Shown: positions 1-9,565, numbered from the stretch's first letter. The stretch is 64,000 bases of DNA from Prorocentrum cordatum (GCA_963575745.1 CAUYUJ010012603.1:99501-163500), one strand, 5' to 3'. The notes: generated from the sequence alone by a model not told the origin. A program made the numbers and translations.

Positions 1-456
1 CACGCGAGATTCACTTCGTTTTTCGCTTGCCGTTTCGGGCAAACATCCACGCAGAAATCCGCTGCAGCACGTCTGCAAGGCCGGTGCAATGAGAAGTGTC
101 CTGAGCCTCCCTGGAAGGCACACAAGAACCTTTCAGAATGCGCGAGGGTTTCTGAGAAGCCCCGCCGCCTTTTGAGAGGACCTTTTCCTGCTCACGTTTC
201 CCCCGGGCTTGCCGCCAAGGAAGAGAGGTCTAGGATATCAGTGAACGGGGGCGGCTGACGCGGTGAGCTGTCGGGAACATCTCTTAAAGGCGGCCCCTCT
301 CTCGGGCGTTGGGCTTGCGACGAGGAGCCTCCGACGGCTCTCTGTCGGCCAGAGAACTCAAAATGCTACGGGTAGCCTCGCCTTCAGCGGAGGCCAAGCA
401 CACCGGGCAAGCAGGGACGCCCCCCTTTGGGAGGAGTGGGAGGCAGTAAGGCAGGT
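1..456. other. Unassigned GC-rich sequence
   Basis: I see no recognisable gene or RNA here. Short open frames exist but have no domain or biased composition that argues for coding. The stretch runs into a GGA tract. Confidence 0.5.
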
Positions 457-597
457 AGAGGAGGAGGAGGAGGCGGTGAAGGAGGAGGAGGAGTACGAGT
501 GGGAGGGAGGACGGCAGGGAGAGGAGGGAGAGGAGGAGGCAGGGAGAGCAGGGAGAGGACGAGGCGGAAGAGGAGAAGGAGGAGGAGGAGGAGAAAC
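457..597. repeat. (GGA)n-rich purine tract
   Basis: Imperfect GGA/GAG trinucleotide repeats with few pyrimidines. Open frames through it encode only poly-Glu/Arg/Gly or their antisense Pro/Ser/Leu versions, so it is low-complexity DNA rather than a gene. It ends directly at the spliced-leader-like sequence. Confidence 0.9.
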
Positions 598-620
598 TCC
601 GTAGCCATTTTTGGCTCATG
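598..620 (+). other. Relic dinoflagellate spliced-leader (DinoSL) sequence
   Basis: Reads TCCGTAGCCATTTTT then GGCTCATG. Compared with the conserved 22-nt DinoSL exon (known from dinoflagellate trans-splicing), it has one extra T in the T-run and one A-to-T change near the 3' end; all else matches. It is probably not a functional SL RNA gene, because no splice-donor-type GT follows the exon. It fits a relic left when a trans-spliced mRNA was copied back into the genome. The A-to-T change creates an ATG at 618 opening a 57-codon frame (stop at 789-791) with a hydrophobic middle. I cannot say whether that frame is used. Confidence 0.75.
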
Positions 621-975
621 AGCCGGTCATGCGGGCGGGCTCGGCACCGGCATCGCCTGTTCAGGTTTTTGTGCATACTCTACATCACCTCGATTCCTGA
701 CCCAATGATGGCTTCCTTCTTGTTCGGCCTACACATCGAGGCACTGTGCGCGGTCTGCGCGGCTACTGGGCAAACTCCCAAAAAGGGCTGACGACGCAGG
801 CAGCTCGGGCCGCGCGACGGGCCAACATCCTGAGCCCCAACTGGACTCGCAAGCTGAACCGCCTCGACATTGGCTTCAACCACCTGCGGCCCGTCACGGG
901 CCCGAAAACGCATGCCCTCGGTGGCATCAGAGGGGTTTGCGGCGAGATGCGCCTGTCTTCGCCCCGGACCTCATC

Positions 976-1079
976 ACAGCAACAGATGATGCTGGTCTAC
1001 CTCTGGGCGGAGGATCCGTCCTCACAGAGTGTCTGTCTTGGCAGACTCTCGCCCTTGTAAAAAAAACAGCAACAGATGA
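976..1079 (+). mobile_element. Short A-tailed retroposed fragment with 14-bp target duplication
   Basis: The 14-mer ACAGCAACAGATGA occurs at 976-989 and again at 1066-1079. Between them lie about 68 bp of unique sequence ending in a run of A immediately before the second copy. A poly-A end plus a flanking direct repeat is the signature of target-primed reverse transcription of a small RNA. The insert can form a hairpin (GAGTGTCTG pairing with CAGACTCTC, one mismatch). The source RNA is not recognised. Confidence 0.55.
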
Positions 1080-2269
1080 CCTCGAAGCGTGGAGGCTACC
1101 CACGAGTCCTCCGGCCCAGCCCCCGACTTCACCCGCGGCACCAGCCACAACGGCAGAGCGACGAAGCAGGAGGCACTTCACGGCTGCCGGCTGTCAGACG
1201 CAAGCTGCGCCCGCGGAGCAGGGCGATGGCGCCGTGGCCAGCGCCTGCGCCGCTTGGGGGGTGGAAGGCGCCAGGGCGGCGGCCAGCCCCCGCCCCCGCG
1301 CGGCTCCCGGCTGCCTGCCGCGCGCCGAGCGCCACCGGCAGGAGGCCGAGCACGCAGCAGCGGCCGAGCGCCGGGCAGAGGCGGCCCGCCTGGCGGAGGC
1401 CGAGCGCCTGGCGGTGGCCGCGGCCGAGCGCGCCGCAGAGGCCGAGCGCCTGGCGGCCGAGCACCGGCCAGCCAGGCAGCCGCCCCGCGCCATGGCCTGG
1501 CGAGAGGCGGAGGCCCTCCCCGCGCGAGGCCGCCCCCCGGCGCGCGAGGCCGGGCGGCGGCCGCGCGCGGGGTGCGGCGAGGCCAGTCGCTGCGCCCGGG
1601 CCCCATGCGCCGGGCGGAGAGCCAGCACCGGGCGCAGGTCGAGCGCGCCGAGGCCGGGCGCCGCGCCGCGCCCGGGGCCGAGCGCTCGGCGGAGGCAGGC
1701 TGGGGCCGAGGCCGCGCGCGAGGCGGGGGGGGGTGCCAGCGGGCAGCCATGTCGACGGCGGCTCCTGCCACAGCTGGGAGCCCACCCTCGGCGAGGCCTT
1801 TCGGCTCCAGTGCGCGCGGTGCGCTGCCTCCGGCGCGTCCGCTTCTCCGACGAGCCCGGTGGCCGCCGCGCCGCAGCCGCAGGGAGGGATGGGGTGCGTC
1901 GACGGGTGTGGAGGAGCGGTGCTGTGGGAGTGGACTCCTATCGATGCTGGACTGCATGCCCTCCCCCTCTCTGCCCCCCTCTCCTCCGCGTTGGTTCATC
2001 CTGCCCCCGCCCTCTCCATCCCGTGGCATACAGTATCGCACATGTTTCGCACACGTGCTCAAGTAGAAGACATTGCCATGTGCGGTGTTTTCAAGCACCG
2101 CCGTGCTGCCTACCGCCGCAGTCTGAACAACATTCGCACATGCCACGCATCACCGTTTCGTTGCTGTCGCTGCACGCAGAACGTTGCCCAAGCCTACACC
2201 ATACCGAAACGGCACGTAGCATCCCAGGGGAGGAGGATGAGAAGGGGGCAACTGGAACAGTCGGAAGCC
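1080..2269. other. Very GC-rich sequence with imperfect Ala/Glu-type short repeats; no gene called
   Basis: Several overlapping long open frames on both strands result from high GC. Around 1320-1480 short repeats like GCCGAGCGCCTGGCGG would translate to an Ala/Glu/Arg helix in one frame, but the frame shows no recognisable domain and is not favoured over the others. It could be a fragment of a coiled-coil gene; I do not call it. Confidence 0.4.
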
Positions 2270-2440
2270 GGGCAAGGGCTGCTAAATCCGTGGCTGCTAA
2301 AAACGATCTCCGGGAAGTTGTCTTCGTCTTTCCGGGAAGAAGCCCGTTCATTGTTTCGCGTGCCGCGCCTCATTCGGGGAAGTTGTTTTTTATTTCCGGG
2401 ACGGCCGTTTTCGCAGCCACGGTTTTAGCAGCCCTCGCCC
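2270..2440. mobile_element. Foldback / MITE-like element
   Basis: The left end begins GGGCAAGGGCTGCTAA (2270) and the right end is its near-perfect inverted copy ending at 2440 (...TTAGCAGCCCTCGCCC). The arms extend at least 36 bp with a few mismatches, and further inward similarity includes CGGGAAGTTGT on the left and its complement-like AACTTCCCCG partner on the right. No coding capacity. I see no clear target-site duplication. Confidence 0.7.
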
Positions 2441-2576
2441 AGCTTTCGAAACAGGCGCATCGTGATAAGCTGGAGCGAGACGGATGGAGTCCAAAGAGGC
2501 CTTCAAGAGTCCACGAACGGACCCAACATCGTGAGCCATCACGCCGGGAGCCATGGACCCGCTTCTTGGCTTTAAT

Positions 2577-2740
2577 GTTAAGTCGGGCCTGTCCCTCTAC
2601 TCGGGGAATTTCCAAAAATAGTTTGAATAATAGTCTGAGGACATTTTGTTTTGTGTATGTTTGACCATTTGGGAGTATCTTTAGAGTTTCTTTTATTTTT
2701 CGTCGAAACTCCCCCTGTAGGGGGACACGCCCGACTTAAC
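2577..2740. mobile_element. MITE family A, copy 1
   Basis: Starts GTTAAGTCGGGCCTGTCCC and ends with the inverted form GGGACACGCCCGACTTAAC. The inner parts CTCTACTCGGGG and CCCCCTGTAGGGGG continue the inverted repeat. Between them are about 110 bp of AT-rich, T-rich DNA without coding capacity, unlike the GC-rich flanks. TTAA stands at both ends (2578-2581 and 2736-2739), as a piggyBac-type TTAA target duplication would give, but other copies do not show it clearly. Same family at 6636, 9645 and 12805, with a partial at 8126. Confidence 0.85.
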
Positions 2741-3036
2741 TTCCAAATGGGTTCTGCTGGGGGCGGAGGTGGTAGAGCGTCGTGGCTCCCCTCGGGAGGC
2801 CAGAAAAAGGACGTAGCGCCACCCAGCAGGATTCCCCTGAATCCATGTGCGCCCTCGAGTGCGCGAAGTTATTCGCGCTTCGCGCTTCGCGGTTCGGCTC
2901 CGATTCCTCCTCGTCCTCCTCTTCTCGCCTGGGAGGCGGCGCGAGAGCGCGGAGTCATTCGCACTTCGCGCCTTGGCGCAGCGCGAAGCGCGAAGCTGGG
3001 AGCCCTTGGAACCAGACCCTGGCTGTTGTTCGGGCG

Positions 3037-3189
3037 AAGAGAACTATGCACATGCACCGATCCTGACAACGCCCATCCTTGACGCAGGATCGGTGCATAT
3101 ACCTTCCTGGCCAAGGCAAGAGGGCGTATGCACCGATCCTGGGCTCAGGCTGGTCCTGGCCAGAATCGGTGTATGTGCATAGTTCTCTT
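3037..3189. mobile_element. Nested foldback element
   Basis: The outer arms AAGAGAACTATGCACATGCA (from 3037) and its inverted copy ending at 3189 are 29 bp with two or three mismatches. Inside, CAGGATCGGTGCATA (near 3090) and its inverted copy around 3127-3143 form a second hairpin. No coding potential. Confidence 0.75.
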
Positions 3190-3194
3190 TCCTC

Positions 3195-3600
3195 TAGTTG
3201 CAACGCCCGGCCTCAGGGAGCCACCTAGGAGGAGGAGGAGGAGGAGGAGGAGGAGGAAGAGGACGAGGAGGAGGAGGAGGAGGAGGAGGAGAGGAGGAGG
3301 ATGAGGAGGAGGAGGAGGAGGAGGAGGAGGAGGAGGAGGAGGATGGCTGTCGTGACAGCTCTCTCTCTGCGCCTTTGCTTCGAGCCGGTAATCGATCTGT
3401 CAGGGCCCCGGGGCCCGACGCCCGGCGAGAAGACACGCCCGCCGCGTGAAGAGATCTGCAGCGCCCGGCCTCAGGGAGCCACCTAGGAGGAGGAGGAGGA
3501 GGAGGAGGAGGAGGAAGAGGACGAGGAGGAGGAGGAGGAGGAGGAGGAGGAGGAGGAGGAGGAGGAGGAGGAGGGAGGAGGAGGAGGAGGAGGAGGCCCG
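3195..3600. repeat. Two GGA tracts, each seeded by the same junction sequence
   Basis: CGCCCGGCCTCAGGGAGCCA followed by CCTAGGAGGAGG occurs twice (about 3208 and 3460), each time leading into more than 100 bp of (GGA)n: 3225-3342 and 3485-3597. The segment between them (3343-3455) is not recognised. The arrangement implies duplication of junction plus tract. Confidence 0.85.
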
Positions 3601-3860
3601 CCGCGTGCAGAAATCTGCAGCGCCCGGCCGGATCTCGGGGGTGTTCGCATCCGCGGCCACCGCAGCGGGCACCCACCAACGGGTACTTTGGAGCATCGCT
3701 GAAAGTTGCCACTTTCCTCGAGATCCCCCAACACTCGGCCCAAGACGCCCGCCCTGGACGCCCAGGAGGCCCCGCCGTGCAGAAGCTGCAACGCCCGGCC
3801 GGATCTCGGGGTGTTCGCATCCGCGGCACCGCAGCGGGTACCCACCAACGGGTACTTCCC
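3601..3860. repeat. Local partial direct duplications
   Basis: Sequence with CGCCCGGCCGGATCTCGG and CACCCACCAACGGGTACTT occurs at about 3620-3690 and again at 3788-3857. A second block, TTGGAGCATCGCTGAAAGTT, occurs at 3690 and 4044. These are mosaic duplications of non-coding DNA. Confidence 0.7.
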
Positions 3861-4039
3861 AGACCCCCTCGAGGAATGAAAAAATCACGACGGGAGGTTT
3901 TTCGCTATTTTCGGCCTCTGGGGACCCTCACCGGCCCTCGGGACCGTCAAAAAACGACTCAGGATGAAAAGCCGGTCCCGGGGAAGGGGTCCGGACCTTT
4001 GGGGGTCGCGTCATGAAAAAATCATGACGTCGGGGGTCT
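3861..4039 (-). mobile_element. Dispersed repeat family B, copy 1
   Basis: About 180 bp with ends AGACCCCCTCG and CGACGTCGGGGGTCT-like inverted termini, each with a hairpin around ATGAAAAAATCATGAC. The core has GACCGTCAAAAAACGACTC and ATGAAAAGCCGGTCCCGGGG. The same core is at 5508-5686 (same strand) and at 10385-10560 and 11035-11180 (opposite strand). Confidence 0.75.
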
Positions 4040-4825
4040 GGGTTTGGAGCATCGCTGAAAGTTGCCACTTTCCTCGAGATCCCCCAACACTCGTCTCCCG
4101 GGTCCTGTTTTGTAAGGCGCTGCTCCTGGAAGCTGTCGGGTCGGTGCGGTTTCTGTGAACCGAAGACGAGGGGGGCCACAAAATCAAGGCCCCCCTCTGA
4201 CAGGGGGGTCCAGAAAATTAGGTTGCCGTTGAATGGGGGTCTGGCTCTTCGGGGTGGTCGATTGTTAAGGGATTTCTAGTAGGGCGTTTTCCCGGCTTTG
4301 CAGCGTCTGGGTCCCGTCTGGGTCCCGCTATGAACAGTATAGCCTTGCATTCGTCGGCACCGTGATGGTTACGTACTCACTAACGGCTTGCCAAGTTGCC
4401 AGAAGTTGCCAGGGCCTTTTTCCTGGCACTGCAGCGTTGCCCACGTCGTGGAGGATGTGGCTCTTTGGCCAGAGTACCCAGCAGTGGAGCCCATTGGAGG
4501 GGCGCTGATGGCAGGCACCCGTCAGTGGAGGACCCGTTAGTGGAGCCCTTAGTAGGCCCCGGAAACGGCAGGGCCGTTTTCTCACCGTTTCCGAAAAAAG
4601 TGCCCCTTGAAAGTGGAAACGGCAACAACACGGCGACCGGAAACGGCCACAAAAGAGGCTCCAGGATTGGAACCGGAGCGGGAGCCCGCAAAAGATCGGC
4701 GACGGAACCGGCAACAAAAGCGGCGCCGGAAGCGGCAACAAAAGGCCAGCAGAACGGAAGCGGTGACAAAATGCGGCCGCGTCGCTCCCAGGGCCCTTCT
4801 GAGGTGGAGCCCCCCCCTGGGGCAC
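4040..4825. other. Unassigned sequence
   Basis: No gene recognised. The first 50 bp repeat a block found at 3690-3740. 4580-4760 contains imperfect repeats of GGAAACGGCAACAAAA type. Confidence 0.5.
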
Positions 4826-5440
4826 GATGTCGAGGAGGAGCGAGGAGCGAGGAGCGAGGAGCGAGGAGGAGGAGGAGGAGGAGGAGGAGGAGGAGGAGGA
4901 GGAGGAGGGGAGGAGGGGAGGAGGGAGCGAGGGGAGATGCAGGAGGAGGAGGAGGAGGAGGAGGAGGAGGAGGAGGAATACGAGGAGGAGGAGAGGAGGA
5001 GGAGGAGGGGAGGAGGAGGAGGAGGAGGAGAGGGAGCGAGGAGGAGGAGGATGAGGATCACGCCCCCGCTGTGGCCACGCCCTGTGGCCCCCGAGCTTCA
5101 CCAGCCTGGCAGACCCCCCCCCCAGGAGAGCGGGCTCCGCCCCGCGCTCCGCCGGGGGAGCCGGCGCCGCCCCGGCAGCAGCCGCCGGCGCCCCGTGCCC
5201 GGAGCCAGGCGCGGCCCCCCCTTGGAGGAGGAGGAGGAGGAGGGAGAAGGGAGGGAGGAGGAGGAGGAGGAGGAGGAGGGAGGAGGGAGAAGGGAAGGAG
5301 GGAGGGAGGAGGAGGAGGAGGAGGAGGAGGAGGAGGAGGAGGGAGAAGGGAGGGAGGAGGGAGGAGGGAGGAGGGAGGAGGGAGGAGGGAGGAGGGTAGG
5401 TGGGAGGAGAGGAAGGCGGGAGGAGGGGGGCGGGGCCTCC
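4826..5440. repeat. GGA tracts
   Basis: (GGA)n with GAGCGAGGAGCGA variants at 4826-5062 and 5224-5440, separated by about 160 bp of GC-rich unique sequence. Open frames here are low-complexity only. Confidence 0.9.
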
Positions 5441-5507
5441 GACGCTCCGGCAGCGTGCCTCCTCGCGAGCGTCAGAGGGGAAGCATGGCTGGGGGGTCCC
5501 AAAACCC

Positions 5508-5686
5508 AGACCCCCTCGAGTAATGAAAAAAACATGACGGGAGGTTTTTCGCTATTTTCGGCCTCCAGGGGCCCTTACCGGCCCTCAGGACCGTCAAAAA
5601 ACGACTCAGGATGAAAAGCCGGTCCCGGGGAATGGGTCCGGACCTCTGGGGGTCGCGTCATGAAAAAATCATGACGTCGGGGGTCC
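5508..5686 (-). mobile_element. Dispersed repeat family B, copy 2
   Basis: Nearly identical to 3861-4039 over its whole length: the same AGACCCCCTCGAG start, the same GACCGTCAAAAAACGACTC core and the same GTCATGAAAAAATCATGACG terminal hairpin. No coding content. Confidence 0.8.
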
Positions 5687-5774
5687 CAAAACCGTGTGGT
5701 GACAGACCCGGCGGTGACCTCGAAGTCCGCAAAGACCTCACCGCAGGGTCCGTCACCACACGGTTTTGGGACCC
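5681..5774. mobile_element. Foldback with 29-bp arms
   Basis: Left arm 5681-5709 starts GGGTCCCAAAACCGTGTGG. Right arm 5746-5774 is its inverted copy ending CGGTTTTGGGACCC, 28 of 29 bases pairing. The loop is about 36 bp. A related half copy (GTCCCAAAACCGTTCGGTG) lies near 5819. Confidence 0.8.
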
Positions 5775-5909
5775 TGGAGGCTCCGGTCGCCCGAGACATC
5801 CTCGGAGAACGACCCAAGTCCCAAAACCGTTCGGTGACCCCGAATCCCCACCGACTCACCACACGGTGTGGTCACCACCCCGTTTGGGAGCCCCCGAATG
5901 GCTGCCTCC

Positions 5910-6113
5910 TCGGGAGCGGCAGAGAGGGGGGTGGTGCCTAGGGGGGGATGGATATATCATGGCATCGGCCACGATTTTTTTTTCTCCGATTTCGTGGCGC
6001 CTCTTCTTATGTCATTACGTCTCTGGCCCCCCCGCTGGGCCGCGCACATGCCGCCAGTCATGATTTGCACCCCCCCCCCTCTCGGACACCTCCCTTTTCG
6101 GCCGCTCCCGACC
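5910..6113 (+). repeat. Dispersed repeat family C, copy 1
   Basis: About 200 bp repeated at 8772-8970, including GGCGCCTCTTCTTAT, CTGGGCCGCGCACATGCCGC and CAGTCATGATTTGCACCCCC. It contains a TGGATAT(AT)CATGG segment. Non-coding, class unknown. Confidence 0.75.
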
Positions 6114-6635
6114 TCTGTGAAATGCGTCGTAGATCCCTGGCGGCGGATCCAGGCCATTTGCGAATGGCCAAGTTGCAGGCAGTGGGACGCGCCTGTCCAC
6201 CCCTCGCGGGGTGGAGCGGGCACGGGGCAAAGGGAAGACTGGTGTGCATCCCCGCTGCAGCCTGGAGTTTCGGGCTCCCTTCCCCAGAAGCCCGAGGGGC
6301 ACTGGATAATTCTGCATGCGCAGCGGGCCCCCAGAGGCGATGTTCATCCATGTCCGGTGTGCCTCGGCCCGGCGGCGCCCCTTCCAAGAAGGTCCAAGAC
6401 GCACTGGAGAGGGAGACAGATGATGCCCGCACGCGAAGCGGGGCAGGGGCTCAGATGTCAGAGGAGGAGCAGTCGGCGGAGACAGAACGCGGTAAGCATA
6501 GATTGCTGGCGCTCCGCGCGGAGCTCTCGGGGAAGGAGAAGCGACACCAACACCTTCGGCGAAGAGGTCCACGATGCCTCCCCGAGCTAGGGGTGGGGGA
6601 CGTCTCGAGCGAGAGTGGAAAAACACCACGAACAT
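6114..6635. other. Unassigned sequence
   Basis: Overlapping open frames in several phases, none with a recognisable domain. No gene called. Confidence 0.4.
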
Positions 6636-6795
6636 GAAGTTGGGTCTGTCCCTCTCCAGGGGGAATCTGCAAGCATAGTTGAAGACATAGTATGGGGACA
6701 ATTGTTCTAGCATTTTTGGATTATGTTTCGATTATGTTCTGAGTATTTTTATGTTGCGTCCCAAATCCCCTTGTACGGGGACAGGCCAGACCTAA
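6636..6795. mobile_element. MITE family A, copy 2
   Basis: Left end GAAGTTGGGTCTGTCCCTCT and right end GGGGACAGGCCAGACCTAAC are inverted relative to each other and match the family A termini. The interior (about 110 bp) is AT-rich with TTATGTTTCGATTATGTTC. No coding. Confidence 0.8.
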
Positions 6796-6833
6796 CACAA
6801 ACATGAACTTTGACTGGGTTCCGCGCGGATCTC

Positions 6834-7166
6834 TTAGACCGCGCCTGGGCCCCAGCGGCGGCGGCTGGTGGGTCCAGCAGAGTGAGGCACCGCGCGGATC
6901 TGAGCGAGACCTCCCCGTCCGTGGGGGGCTGCGATCTGCGAAACTGTGGCCACTTTCGAGGGCCGCTGGTGGGTCCAGCGGGGTGAGGCACCGCGCGGAT
7001 CTGAGCGGGACCTTCCCGTCCGTGGGTGGCTGCGATCTGCGAAATTGTGGCCACGTTCGAGGGCTGCTGGTGGGCTCGCCACTTTCGAAAGCTGCTTGTG
7101 GGTCCAGCGGGGTTCAGCACTTCGCAGACCTGAGTGGGACCTCGCCGTCCCTGGAGGGGCCATGTC
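6834..7166 (+). repeat. Satellite family S, array 1 (about 3 units)
   Basis: Tandem units of about 100 bp sharing GGCTGCGATCTGCGAAA then TTGTGGCCAC, CGCGCGGATCTGAGCG and GCTGGTGGGTCCAGCGGGG. The same core is at 40754-40925 and, inverted, in the large array at 42595-44185. Confidence 0.85.
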
Positions 7167-7419
7167 ATGTTGTTGCTGCCCCGCCGACGTTTCAAGTCTC
7201 TTGCCCACCGCTTCCTGTTGGCATTTGCGTCTTCCTTAGTGACTTAGGGGTTCACTTAGGTACTCATCTTTTTTTCCTTGATTGGGGACCTCAAATCTCC
7301 CAAGCTACTCCTGCCCCGCATTCCGCAGGGGTTGTGTACGACGCCAGGTTAAATTATTGAATCGCTTCGCTCATTCCGCCGGCCCATAATGCGTAATCGC
7401 TGGGGTTTGGCTGCGCGTC
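7167..7419. other. Unassigned sequence
   Basis: Nothing recognised between the satellite and the following degenerate repeat. Confidence 0.4.
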
Positions 7420-7975
7420 CGTGAGCCATGAGGTCTCTTGGACGCATCTGGGGGCGTCTTGGGAGCATCTTGGGCCGTCTTGAGGCCTCTTGGGGGCGTT
7501 ATGAGGTCTCCTGGGGACGTCTTGCGGCTTAGAGCGCGAAATGTCCGTTCCGGTACCCCGTCGGGGCCCGGTCTTGCAGCCGTTTTGGGTGCATATTGGG
7601 CCATTTTGGAGGTTTCTGGGGGTTTCTGAGGGCCCTCTGGGGTCGTTTCGGAACGGTCTTGAACCCTCGTAGGCCGTATGGGGGCGATATTGAGGGCTTT
7701 TTGGGCCGTCTTGGAGCGCTAGAAAGCCGAAGAGGCGAGAACGCCAAAATCCTCAAAAAAGCAATGAAAATCATAAATTTTGGCTTCTTGGGGGCCTCTT
7801 GGGAGGTCTCTTGGACGCATCTTGGGGCGTCTTGGGAGCATCCTGTGCCGTCTTGAGGCCATCTGGGCCGTCTTGGGGCGCTCTTGGCTTCAGGCTGCTG
7901 GGCCTGCCACATATTTGGCGTCTCCTTGGAGCGCTCCTGGAGCGCTCAAGAGGCCTCCAGGGACGCGCCCTGGAA
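7420..7975 (-). repeat. Degenerate CCAAGA-type repeat with AT-rich core (family P), copy 1
   Basis: Read on the minus strand this is a string of variants of GGCCCAAGACGGCCCCAAGA with period near 12-13 bp, on both sides of a non-repetitive AT-rich core (about 7727-7790). That core aligns with those at 14178-14262 and 28949-29035. Non-coding. Confidence 0.7.
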
Positions 7976-8125
7976 GTCTCCAGCGCCCCACCCTCCCGGG
8001 GACCTGCCGGGGTACTTTTCGCCCGGGGACTCCTAGGGGCCGCCCCGCGCGCGCGAACTAGAAATACTGTTTACCTGTTACCAGAGATCTTAGCACGCCC
8101 TGGCCCGTTGGGCCGGCGAATTTTT

Positions 8126-8166
8126 CCGTCCAAAATCCCACTGTAGGAGGACGTGCCCGATCTAAG
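8126..8166. mobile_element. MITE family A, right-end remnant
   Basis: CCGTCCAAAATCCCACTGTAG followed by GAGGACGTGCCCGATCTAAG matches the right terminus of the copy at 12805-12970. No matching left end is visible upstream, so this is a truncated copy. Confidence 0.6.
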
Positions 8167-8277
8167 CCTATCGCCGATCGATCGGCGTCCCGCAGCCGTG
8201 CCCAGGTTGTGGGTGCGAAGCCTATTGTCAAGCAGTGGCGAAGCGTTCTGGCTCGAATATAGGCCACCTAACAATTT

Positions 8278-8424
8278 TCTAAGAACCTTTCGTGGTGCCC
8301 ACGAAATGTTTTAATTATATGTATGGCTGTGATTGTTTTGATGTAACACATTTGGCTTATGTCATGAGAATATGTTTTCGTTCTTAGAACACTTTGGGTT
8401 CTAAGAACATTTCGTGGTGGGCCT
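8278..8424. mobile_element. Small hairpin repeat
   Basis: TCTAAGAACMTTTCGTGGTG occurs at 8278 and again at about 8399. The first copy continues into the palindrome TTTCGTGGTGCCCACGAAA (8288-8306). The AT-rich sequence between contrasts with the GC-rich flanks and suggests a small inserted element. Confidence 0.55.
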
Positions 8425-8459
8425 ATTGGAATGTGGGGACGGCTGGTCCTTGCTATTGG

Positions 8460-8613
8460 ATGTTCGTTGGGACCTCGGGTGCATCTTGGAGGCAATTTGG
8501 AGGCCTCATAGGGGGCCTTTTCCGGGCCTCTTGGGGGCCTCTTGGGGACCTCTTTGGCGCCCTCTTTGGTGCCTCTTGGGGCCTCCTGGGCGCCTCTTGG
8601 GGCCCCCTGGGGG
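8460..8613 (-). repeat. Family P repeat segment without core
   Basis: Runs of CCTCTTGGGGGCCTCTTGG, the reverse of the CCAAGAGGCCCC-type repeat. No AT-rich core is present. Confidence 0.65.
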
Positions 8614-8725
8614 CCTCTTGGGGGCGGAAGGCTCGGATTTTCGGTTCTTCTTCCCTCTCTTGTGCCCGCCCTCTTGGGGGCGGAAGGCTCGGATTTTCGG
8701 TTCTTCTTCCCTCTCTTGTGCCCGC
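8614..8725. repeat. Perfect 56-bp tandem duplication
   Basis: A 56-bp unit starting CCTCTTGGGGGCGGAAGG is present twice head-to-tail (8614-8669 and 8670-8725) with no difference that I can see, implying a recent duplication. Confidence 0.85.
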
Positions 8726-8771
8726 CCTCTCCGTGCCCGGAGGCACGGTGGCGGATACCATCGCCGATCCC

Positions 8772-8970
8772 TCGGGGGCGGAAAAGAGGGGGGTGATGAC
8801 TAGGGGGGCTGGATATCATGGCGGGGGCCATGATATTTCCCAGATTTCATGGCGCCTCTTCTTATTTCATTACGTTCCTGGCCCCCCCGCTGGGCCGCGC
8901 ACGTGCCGCCGGTCATGATTTGCACCCCCCCCTCTTGGACACCCCCCTCTTGGCCGCTCCCGAACCCCAG
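8772..8970 (+). repeat. Dispersed repeat family C, copy 2
   Basis: Matches 5910-6113: GGCGCCTCTTCTTAT, CTGGGCCGCGCACGTGCCGC and TCATGATTTGCACCCCCC in the same order and spacing. Confidence 0.75.
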
Positions 8971-9344
8971 GTCGGCGGGCACAGCCTCGCGACGCGCGGC
9001 GTGGATTCGCGCAGGCCAGGCCCCGTTCCTGCAAGGGCGCGGCGGGACGGGCGGGTGGTATTGGCGGGGGCCCCGATTGAGGGCTAAGACATGGATGGGG
9101 CCCAATGGAGCGTTTCAGGGCCCCTCGTGGAGCCAGTTGATGGTCCAAATGGCTCCTTTGATGCCCAGTTCTTCACCCCCCATGTGTGGGCCACCCCCCA
9201 TCACCACCCGCCCGAGCGGGATCGTGGCGCGGGAGGCGCTCGTCCCAGCGGCCGCGCGCGCCTTGGGACCGTCTTGGGGCGCCTCGCCGGGGCCGCTGCG
9301 GAGCAAGGGAGGCCACAGGCACCCCTTGCAGGGCTGATCGGGGG

Positions 9345-9565
9345 TGTCCAAGAGGGGAGCGTGCGGTGGCAAATCATGGGAGCCTGGTATACCCTCTCAC
9401 GACTAGCGTCGACTAGCGTCGATTAGCTTCTGGAGTCGATGAGATAGCGCCGATTGTTTAGCGCCGAGCGTCGGTTAGCGTCGATTGGCGTCGAGTTAGC
9501 GTCGATTCGCAAGAGCCGACGAGATGGTATGGGAGGCTCCCATGAGTTGCCACCGAAGGAGCGTC
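9345..9565. mobile_element. Foldback with internal TAGCGTCGA repeats
   Basis: Left arm contains GGTGGCAAATCATGGGAGCC and CTCTCACGACTAGCGTCGA. The right arm is the inverted version (TCGATTCGCAAGAGCCGACG, then GGCTCCCATGAGTTGCCACC). The loop (about 9410-9510) is made of short direct repeats around TTAGCGTCGATT. No coding. Confidence 0.7.

Noticed and set aside
598-800. Functional SL RNA gene
   Set aside because: The exon has an insertion and a substitution, no splice-donor-type GT directly follows it, and no tandem SL repeat is present. A relic is the better reading.
937-2664. Long plus-strand open frame (575 codons) with an Ala/Glu helix segment
   Set aside because: Three or more overlapping frames of similar length exist on both strands over the same GC-rich DNA, the peptide changes character repeatedly, and it runs through a foldback element and into MITE family A. 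No domain is recognisable.
2765-2850. tRNA-like stretch with GGTGGTAGAGCGTCG
   Set aside because: It has an A-box-like word, but no B box (GGTTCRANNCC) at a suitable distance and no cloverleaf that I can draw.
3198-5614. Poly-Glu, poly-Arg and poly-Gly frames
   Set aside because: GGA tracts read in three phases, with antisense versions on the other strand.
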